Of a stretch of DNA of 12,409 bases, positions 6,236 through 12,409 are shown in pieces. The position numbers and the translations under genes are program-made. The first letter of the stretch is position 1. Each line of letters begins with the position of its first letter. The notes below the pieces were generated by a model. That model was not told the origin of the DNA, ran no database searches, and saw only the letters and a program-made list of their open reading frames with translations. The DNA is from Wenzhouxiangella sp. Lineage in GTDB: Bacteria > Pseudomonadota > Gammaproteobacteria > Xanthomonadales > Wenzhouxiangellaceae. The stretch lies in NCBI GenBank assembly GCA_007119095.1, contig SKQI01000198.1, positions 1 through 12,409 on the forward strand. The letters run 5' to 3'.

Positions 6236-7630
6236 TCAGCCGGACCCGTAGATATCCTCCAGCCAGTGCCAGATCGCACGCAGACCCTGGGCTTCGCCGC
6301 CGGCGGGACGGCCAGGGCGGTCGCCCAGGTTCCAGGCATAGATATCCAGGTGATACCAATCCAGGCCAGGGTCGACAAAGTGGTCAAGAAACAAGGCCGC
6401 AGTCACGCTGCCGGCGAAGCGGCTGGTGCCGGTGTTGGACAGGTCGGCAATGGCCGGGCGGATCTGGCTGCGGTAGCCGTCGAACAAAGGCATGTGCCAG
6501 AGGGGGTCTTCACAGGCAAACGATACATCTTGAATGGTGCGTGCAGCGCTCTGATCGCGGGCATACAGCGGCGGCAAGTCTTCACCCAGGGCCACACGGG
6601 CCGCACCGGTCAACGTGGCGAAATCAATGATCCTTTCAGCGCCTTCTTCACAAGCCAGGGTCAGTGCATCAGACAGCACAACCCGACCCTCGGCATCGGT
6701 ATTGCCAATCTCGACGGTGGTGCCGTTTCGAGTGCGGATGATGTCGGACGGACGGTAGGCATTACCGGCAATGGCATTTTCCACTGCGGGAATATAGACC
6801 CGCAGGTTCACTTTCAGCCCCAGGGTCATGATGATTCGGGCCAGGCCAAGCACGTGAGCGGCACCACCCATGTCTTTCTTCATCAAGACCATGCCGCTGC
6901 CCGGCTTGATGTCGAGGCCGCCGGAATCAAACATGACACCCTTGCCGACCAGGGCCAGCGGCGGCGCATCCGGATCGCCCCATTGCATGCGAATCAGGCG
7001 CGGTGGACGAGTCGATGCCTGTCCGACGATGTGAATCGCGGGAAACTCTTTTTCCAGCCGCTCCCCGTCGATCACCTCGCAGGCCGCGTTATGGGTGCTG
7101 GCCAGGTCGCGGGCCACATCGGCCAATTCGGCCGGGCCAAGATCCAGCGCCGGCGTATTGACCAGGTCACGCACAAAGACCGAGCAATCCACCAGACAAC
7201 GTACCCGATCAGCGCATTCTTCCGGCAATGCCAGTCGGGGCCTGATCTCAGGCTGACGTTTGTACTTGTCGAAGCGGTAACAGCCGAGTCCCCAACCAAT
7301 CAGGGCGCGTTCGATATCTTCCTCCGGCCAGTCACTGGCCAGCCGATAGTCACCTGACGGCAACAGTCCGGGAAGATGCGCCAGCGCCCACAGGCGCTCG
7401 CCCGATTCTCGGCCAGACAGCACGCAGGCGATCTGACCCTCACTGTCCGGAACCAGCAACCAAGCGGAGGGATCTGCTCGAAAAGCGCTGGACTCAACCC
7501 AACGACGCTGGTCTGGCGGGGCCGAACTGAGCCAGGCTTCCAGCTCTTCAGCATCGAGTGAGTGGAGGGGCGTGGTCGTTGGCGAGGAGGATACGTACAT
7601 GGTCAAAGCGCTGCGTTGGATTTCCTGCAT
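6236..7630 (-). CDS. M17 (leucyl aminopeptidase family) metallopeptidase
   Basis: This is a cytosolic two-metal aminopeptidase of the PepA/PepB superfamily that removes N-terminal residues from peptides. Numbering from a possible TTG start at 7642, the active site is complete. KGVMFDSGGLDIKP supplies Lys234, Asp239 and catalytic Lys246; MKKDMGG supplies Asp257; NTDAEGR supplies Asp316, Glu318 and catalytic Arg320. These parallel Lys270, Asp275, Lys282, Asp293, Asp352, Glu354 and Arg356 of E. coli PepA. The N-terminal domain (to about residue 140) is divergent, and at about 465 residues the protein is shorter than PepA (503). The start is uncertain: TTG 7642, ATG 7630 (chosen) and ATG 7600 are in frame, and none has a clear Shine-Dalgarno site. 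It lies downstream of the hydrolase gene on the same strand. Confidence 0.92.
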   Translation of the reverse strand: MQEIQRSALTMYVSSSPTTTPLHSLDAEELEAWLSSAPPDQRRWVESSAFRADPSAWLLVPDSEGQIACVLSGRESGERLWALAHLPGLLPSGDYRLASDWPEEDIERALIGWGLGCYRFDKYKRQPEIRPRLALPEECADRVRCLVDCSVFVRDLVNTPALDLGPAELADVARDLASTHNAACEVIDGERLEKEFPAIHIVGQASTRPPRLIRMQWGDPDAPPLALVGKGVMFDSGGLDIKPGSGMVLMKKDMGGAAHVLGLARIIMTLGLKVNLRVYIPAVENAIAGNAYRPSDIIRTRNGTTVEIGNTDAEGRVVLSDALTLACEEGAERIIDFATLTGAARVALGEDLPPLYARDQSAARTIQDVSFACEDPLWHMPLFDGYRSQIRPAIADLSNTGTSRFAGSVTAALFLDHFVDPGLDWYHLDIYAWNLGDRPGRPAGGEAQGLRAIWHWLEDIYGSG

Positions 7631-7674
7631 AGGATATGCCAAGCATCGTTAACATGGGGCGGATCGGCATTTGG

Positions 7675-7690
7675 CCTCGGCAACCCGAGG
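7675..7690 (-). other. 6-bp GC hairpin after the alpha/beta hydrolase gene
   Basis: On the minus strand CCTCGG, a GTTG loop and CCGAGG form a perfect stem starting 16 bases past the hydrolase stop and about 45 bases before the aminopeptidase ATG. No U-tract follows on either strand, so it is not a standard intrinsic terminator. It might stabilise the upstream message or be fortuitous. Confidence 0.3.
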
Positions 7691-7705
7691 GATCATTGTT
7701 TGTCG

Positions 7706-8338
7706 CTAATCCGAAGCCGCCGTGACGCTGAAGCGACCCGTTTCCAGAAAGCGCCCAACAAGATCACTGACCTCGCGCGACAGGACCAGACCGGTATGCG
7801 TGACCGGCAGTTCAAGCGCATCCGCGGCATCATCCAGATGGGTCTCCTTGACCAGGATGGTGCCATCGCTGGGGTCCTCCAGGTTGCCCAACACCCTGCC
7901 CAGGCCAACTGGGCGCGTCCCCGCAATAACGCCGGTTTCGCGACCGACCGGGGCATGAGAAAAGCCGCGCTCCAGGGCAGTGCGCGCCTGACCTATGAAC
8001 GGACGAATCATTCGCACAGATGCCAGGTGCGAGGCCAGATTGGAGCCGCGCACCGGCGAACCCAGCAACACGACTCGACCCGGTGGCAGGCCCCGATATT
8101 CATCGAACATCCGCAAAATGACGATGCCGCCCAGGCTGTGACCCACAAAATCCAGCTGGTCGGCATCAAGGTCACGGGCATACTCAAACAGTGCGCGTGC
8201 ATTCGAGGCTACAGTCTCGCTTAGGGTGGGATACCCAAAACGCTCGCAGTCAAAACCCTGTTCTTCCAGCCGCAAGGCCATCAGGGCCATGCTGACCGGT
8301 CCATACCAAAGTCCGTGTACAAGGACTGCACGGCGCAT
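7706..8338 (-). CDS. Small alpha/beta-hydrolase, lipase/esterase-like
   Basis: The product has 210 residues and an alpha/beta-hydrolase fold. LVHGLW (6-11) is the oxyanion-hole strand. GHSLGG (66-71) carries the nucleophile Ser68. LLGSPVRGS (91-99) is the following strand typical of the PGAP1/triacylglycerol-lipase group. The other probable triad members are Asp158 in DPSDGTI and His181 in VTHTGL. No signal peptide is seen, so it is probably cytosolic. There is no large lid domain. The ATG at 8338-8336 follows a GGAG ribosome site by four or five bases. It starts 55 bases after aspS on the same strand, so it may be the distal gene of an aspS transcript. In many gammaproteobacteria aspS is followed by yebC-ruvC instead. 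The substrate is unknown. Confidence 0.85.
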   Translation of the reverse strand: MRRAVLVHGLWYGPVSMALMALRLEEQGFDCERFGYPTLSETVASNARALFEYARDLDADQLDFVGHSLGGIVILRMFDEYRGLPPGRVVLLGSPVRGSNLASHLASVRMIRPFIGQARTALERGFSHAPVGRETGVIAGTRPVGLGRVLGNLEDPSDGTILVKETHLDDAADALELPVTHTGLVLSREVSDLVGRFLETGRFSVTAASD

Positions 8339-8393
8339 CAGCTCCGCGCCCCGGACGATGACGCTGAACGCGGATATGGCCGGTCAGGCAAGC

Positions 8394-10160
<1,767 letters not shown>

Positions 10161-10169
10161 TTCGTTTTT

Positions 10170-10205
10170 GGAAAAGAGGAAAGGGAAAAGAGAAAAGGGA
10201 AAAAG
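10170..10205. repeat. 36-base purine tract (GGAAAAGA-like repeats) in the aspS leader
   Basis: Every base from 10170 to 10205 on the plus strand is A or G, arranged as degenerate 6-8 base units such as GGAAAAGA. On the aspS transcript it is a pure pyrimidine run ending nine bases before the start codon, so it takes the place where a ribosome site would lie. Its left side also provides the U-rich stretch after the hairpin at 10211-10238. A shorter, similar A/G run begins at 6187, between the DUF3667 and aminopeptidase genes. Confidence 0.85.
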
Positions 10206-10238
10206 TTACACCGGGGCGGCCTTGCGGCCGGCCCCTGG
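10201..10238 (-). terminator. Hairpin plus U-run between the fmdB-like gene and aspS: terminator or attenuator
   Basis: Read on the minus strand, GGGG (10235-10232), a bulged C, then CGGCC (10230-10226) pair with GGCCG (10221-10217) and CCCC (10216-10213) around a GCAA tetraloop (10225-10222). The stem is nine GC-rich pairs, with a possible extra CC/GG at the base. A CTTTTT run follows about seven bases later (10206-10201). This resembles an intrinsic terminator with slightly displaced U residues. It begins six bases after the fmdB-like stop codon and lies ahead of aspS on the same strand. Confidence 0.6.
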
Positions 10239-10243
10239 GTCGT

Positions 10244-10564
10244 TCAGGCGGCTTTCTCCGCAGTCTTGGTGGTGGACTTTTCAGTTTTGGCCGGCTTGCT
10301 GTCGGTGGACGATTTGCCGTCGCTGGCCTTGTCGCTGGCAGCGGACTTGTCCGAGCTGTCGCCGGCCAGATTGCGCTTGCCGTCCTTTTTGAAGTCGGTT
10401 TCATACCAGCCGCCGCCTTTCAGACGAAAACCAGCAGCCGAAATGAGTTTCACCAGGGCGGCCTGCTCGCAAACCGGACAATCGGTCAGCGGAGCATCCG
10501 AAATCTTCTGCAGCTTTTCCATTTCATGGCCACAGGCCTGACAGCGATATTCGTAAATGGGCAT
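10244..10564 (-). CDS. FmdB-family zinc-ribbon protein
   Basis: The product has 106 residues. The N-terminus MPIYEYRCQACGHEME is the FmdB family signature, with zinc ligands Cys8, Cys11, Cys29 (DCPVC) and Cys32. FRLKGGGWYETDFK (46-59) is the conserved end of the domain. From about 65 to 106 comes a low-complexity Lys/Ser/Thr/Ala/Asp tail, probably disordered. The family is described as a putative regulatory zinc ribbon, but its function is unproven. The frame stays open to 10702, yet the family start MPIYEY and the ribosome site GAGGGA (10578-10573, eight-base spacing) fix the start at 10564. aspS is next downstream on the same strand. The gene is divergent from the kinase-like gene. Confidence 0.93.
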   Translation of the reverse strand: MPIYEYRCQACGHEMEKLQKISDAPLTDCPVCEQAALVKLISAAGFRLKGGGWYETDFKKDGKRNLAGDSSDKSAASDKASDGKSSTDSKPAKTEKSTTKTAEKAA

Positions 10565-10580
10565 GATTGCGGTCCCTCGA

Positions 10581-10608
10581 ATGACGAAAGCGGGTTTTGC
10601 GCTATAGT
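10581..10608 (+). promoter_or_regulatory. Candidate sigma-70 promoter for the kinase-exporter pair
   Basis: ATGACG (10581-10586, four of six matches to TTGACA) is followed after 16 bases by TATAGT (10603-10608, five of six matches to TATAAT). Transcription would begin near 10615, leaving a leader of about 86 bases before the ATG at 10701. The candidate lies in the 136-base divergent region upstream of the fmdB-like gene, whose own promoter must overlap this stretch. The symmetric CTATAG core is shared by both strands. The -35 is modest. Confidence 0.35.
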
Positions 10609-10700
10609 GGGGGCTTACGGGATGGTTTTCGAGCGCCCCGCCTCTTATTTTGCCAGTTTTCGGCCGGTCTTTCGCAAAGCCTGTTCTTTCTGCCGCTGCC

Positions 10701-11336
10701 ATGCTTGATCATCCCACACTGGACCCGACCCAGATTCGCCAGCTTGATCCAGCCCAGGGTCAACGCCTGGCAGCCAGCAACCAGGGCGAGGTTCGCCGCT
10801 ACCATATTGATGGCCTGGACCTGGCCATCAAGACCCCCAGCGGTCGCGGTCTGGCTTGGCGTCTTCGACAAGCGACCCTGCGACACGAACATCAGGCCTA
10901 CCACCGCCTGCAAGGGCTGACAGGCTTCGCACCCTGCTACGGCCTTGTCGAGCAGCGCTGGCTGGTGTTGGAGTACGTCTCCGGCACACCGTTCCGAAGC
11001 GCTCGCATCGAGGATAGAGACAGTTTTTTCGACCGCTTGCTGACCCAGATTCGATCCATGCATGAACGCGGGGTTGCGCACGGTGACCTCAAGCGCAAGG
11101 ACAACCTGTTGGTCAGCGACGATGGGCAGCCTGTGATCCTGGATCTGGGTGCGGCCACCCTGTTCAAGCCCGGCTTTCATCCAATCAACCACCGCCTGTT
11201 CAGGTTCATATGTCAAACCGATCTCAATGCCTGGGTCAAATTGAAATACGGTGGCTATCTGAACGTTTCCACCGCCGACGCAGCCCTGCTGCAACGAACA
11301 TGGCTGGAGAAGCTCCTAGGCCGCATGCGCCGGCAC
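10701..11336 (+). CDS. Small protein-kinase-fold protein (RIO/Bud32/LPS-kinase-like)
   Basis: Read from the ATG at 10701 the product has 212 residues. It has the core of the protein-kinase fold: the ATP-binding Lys44 in LAIKTP, a probable helix-C Glu63 in RHEHQAYHRL, LVLEYVSGTPF as the hinge, the catalytic loop HGDLKRKDNLLV (His127, Asp129, Asn135), and LDLGAA with metal-binding Asp148 in place of DFG. The Gly-rich loop is degenerate. The chain ends soon after the metal-binding motif, so the C-lobe is minimal, as in RIO, Bud32 and InaA/WaaP-like sugar kinases. Target is unknown; small-molecule, LPS-core and protein substrates are all possible. The frame is open back to a TTG at 10650; neither start has a Shine-Dalgarno site. 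The exporter gene follows four bases after the stop codon (11337-11339), suggesting translational coupling. Confidence 0.8.
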
Positions 11337-11343
11337 TGAGAGC

Positions 11344-11928
11344 ATGGAGCCATTCCTGATTGCCATGGCGGTGGTCGCCATTGCCGAACTAGGCGACAAG
11401 ACGCAGCTGGTTGCAATCGTACTGGCCGGACGACTACGCCGACCGGTCTTGATTGCCAGCGGGATGGCCATCGCCCTGGTCACCATGCACGGGTTGGCTG
11501 CCTATGGCGGGCGCTGGCTGGATCAACTGCTGCCCGACCGATTGCTGGGCTGGATTGTCGGACTCGGGTTCTGCCTGATGGCCCTGTGGATGCTGCGTTC
11601 CCCGGGTTACGGTCGCGGCGACGTGCCGCGCCCAACCAGTCAGCGCCATGCCTTTCTCATCGCCCTGGTTACCTTCATGATGCTGGAGTTCGGCGACAAG
11701 AGCCAGCTAACCACCCTCGGCCTGTCGGCCGTGCTGGAACCGGCCTGGAAAGTCGGCCTTGGCGCCGCCGTGGGCAGCATTCTGATCAACCTGCCGATGA
11801 TCTGGCTGGGCTACCGGCTGCAGAATCACCTGCCGCAGCGCCTGATCCAGCGCTTTGCCGCCGTCCTGTTCGCCTTGATCGGCCTGCTGATTCTATTCAG
11901 CCATGCGCTTGGCGGCGGCTTGTTTTAA
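11344..11928 (+). CDS. GDT1/TMEM165-family (UPF0016) cation exporter, probably Mn2+
   Basis: The product has 194 residues and about six membrane helices in two inverted halves. Each half carries the family signature: AELGDKTQL with Glu15, Asp18 and Lys19, and LEFGDKSQL with Glu115, Asp118 and Lys119. These E-x-G-D-(K/R)-(T/S) motifs line the cation path. Bacterial members such as Vibrio MneA and cyanobacterial Mnx export manganese; Ca2+ or Mn2+ transport is known for eukaryotic relatives. Mn2+ is the likeliest substrate here, by inference only. The start lies four bases after the kinase-like gene. I see no yybP-ykoY-type Mn riboswitch in the leader of the pair. The last 32 bases overlap the opposing reductase gene. 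Confidence 0.93.
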   Translation: MEPFLIAMAVVAIAELGDKTQLVAIVLAGRLRRPVLIASGMAIALVTMHGLAAYGGRWLDQLLPDRLLGWIVGLGFCLMALWMLRSPGYGRGDVPRPTSQRHAFLIALVTFMMLEFGDKSQLTTLGLSAVLEPAWKVGLGAAVGSILINLPMIWLGYRLQNHLPQRLIQRFAAVLFALIGLLILFSHALGGGLF

Positions 11929-12409
11929 GGCGATCCAAACCCTCTGCGATGGAGATATTGGGTCGATAGCCGAGATCACGCTCGGCAGCAGCCAGGCTGT
12001 ACCAATGGGCAGTGGATAGGTGTTCAACCACAAACCGCGACAGCGGCGGATCGGTGCGTTTTCGGGCCAGGCGCCAGGCACCTTCGATGGCTGTCGCCGC
12101 CGCCATGGCCAGGCGGGGTGGAACATTGCCGATACGTGGTACTTCACCATAAGCTTCGAGCAGGCGGGAAATGATCTCATCGGTCGGCATCGGCTCACCG
12201 TTACTGATGAAATATGCTTTACCGGCCGCCGTTCCCGGGCCGGTGAGGTTGTCCAGCGCCAGCACGTGGGCGCGAGCTGCGTTGTCGATATACACCGTAT
12301 CGATGCGTTTTTCCGGTGCCGGCAGGCGCAGGCGGCCGGCCCGATTCTTCTCCACCAGGCGCGGCACCAGCTGGTTGTCCCCCGGCCCCCAGATCAGGTG
12401 CGGGCGCAG
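11897..12409 (-). CDS. Extended SDR / 3-beta-HSD-family reductase, OleD-like, C-terminal part
   Basis: The reading frame enters from the right edge and ends at TGA 11899-11897, giving 170 codons. The GTG at 12367 is internal, since the frame is open to the edge with in-register family sequence (LRPHLIWGPGDNQLVPRLVEK). Other landmarks are DTVYIDNAARAHVLAL, GKAYFISNGEP and STAHWYSLAAAERDLGYRP near the end. These fit NAD(P)-dependent 3-beta-hydroxysteroid dehydrogenase-type reductases. The combination RPHLIWGPGD, YFISNGEP and HWY most resembles OleD, the 2-alkyl-3-oxoalkanoate reductase of long-chain olefin synthesis. The Rossmann motif and Tyr-x3-Lys are outside the window. The last 32 bases overlap the convergent exporter gene. 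The SDR family call is firm; OleD is a recollection-based inference. Confidence 0.8.
   Translation of the reverse strand: MRPHLIWGPGDNQLVPRLVEKNRAGRLRLPAPEKRIDTVYIDNAARAHVLALDNLTGPGTAAGKAYFISNGEPMPTDEIISRLLEAYGEVPRIGNVPPRLAMAAATAIEGAWRLARKRTDPPLSRFVVEHLSTAHWYSLAAAERDLGYRPNISIAEGLDRLKTSRRQAHG

Noticed and set aside
6266..7357. 363-codon open frame on the plus strand
   Set aside because: It is antisense to the M17 peptidase active-site region and has no recognisable fold or ribosome site.
10565..10700. Manganese riboswitch (yybP-ykoY type) upstream of the kinase-exporter pair
   Set aside because: I cannot find the conserved loops of that class in this 136-base region, and the exporter itself has only a 4-base gap.
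10244..10702. Longer 152-residue version of the FmdB-like protein
   Set aside because: The extra 46 residues have no family match, while MPIYEY at 10564 with its GAGGGA ribosome site is the conserved start.
11897..12367. Reductase starting at the GTG at 12367
   Set aside because: The frame continues to the window edge with in-register family sequence, so this is an internal codon of a partial gene.

Overview
The window is about 12.4 kb of GC-rich bacterial chromosome, densely packed and mostly housekeeping. The AspRS, SppA, NorM-type MATE pump and FmdB protein all look gammaproteobacterial. AspRS is closest in style to the Pseudomonas and E. coli enzymes, and a partial OleD-like reductase at the right edge would fit a Lysobacterales-like lineage (Xanthomonas/Wenzhouxiangella relatives). 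That placement is inferred from protein style only. No rRNA, tRNA, CRISPR array, transposase, phage gene or recognisable defence system is visible, and no gap between genes exceeds 300 bases.

Layout, left to right. Positions 1-1139 (minus) hold a YdjM-type membrane hydrolase followed by the first 31 codons of an AGCS sodium:alanine/glycine symporter. Positions 1202-1726 (plus) hold a small lipoprotein whose 5' end contains an inverted-repeat element built from CCACGGAA-like units. Positions 1727-1848 hold a GGGCTAAAA tandem repeat facing an inverted partner, between the lipoprotein and sppA. Positions 1849-5120 (minus) hold sppA and a NorM-type MATE exporter. Positions 5189-6187 (plus) hold a DUF3667 zinc-ribbon membrane protein divergent from the MATE gene. 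Positions 6236-10564 (minus) are read from the right as fmdB-like gene, aspS, small alpha/beta hydrolase and M17 aminopeptidase. Positions 10701-11928 (plus) hold a small protein-kinase-fold gene and, 4 nt after it, a GDT1/TMEM165-type cation exporter. Positions 11897-12409 (minus) hold the C-terminal 170 codons of an extended-SDR reductase resembling OleD, overlapping the exporter gene tail to tail.

How the genes relate. aspS and the fmdB-like gene are commonly neighbours in Proteobacteria; here a strong hairpin and a 36-nt pyrimidine tract lie between them in the transcript, which could make aspS expression conditional. SppA and the M17 peptidase belong to envelope and cytosolic protein turnover. 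The kinase and exporter form a tight two-gene unit. The OleD-like fragment suggests an olefin (ole) cluster just beyond the right edge.

I found no convincing new multi-gene system. The most unusual material is non-coding: repeats with 8-9 bp periods at gene borders (1289-1355, 1734-1849, 10170-10205), one of which puts a G-quadruplex-capable sequence in the 3' UTR of each of two convergent genes.
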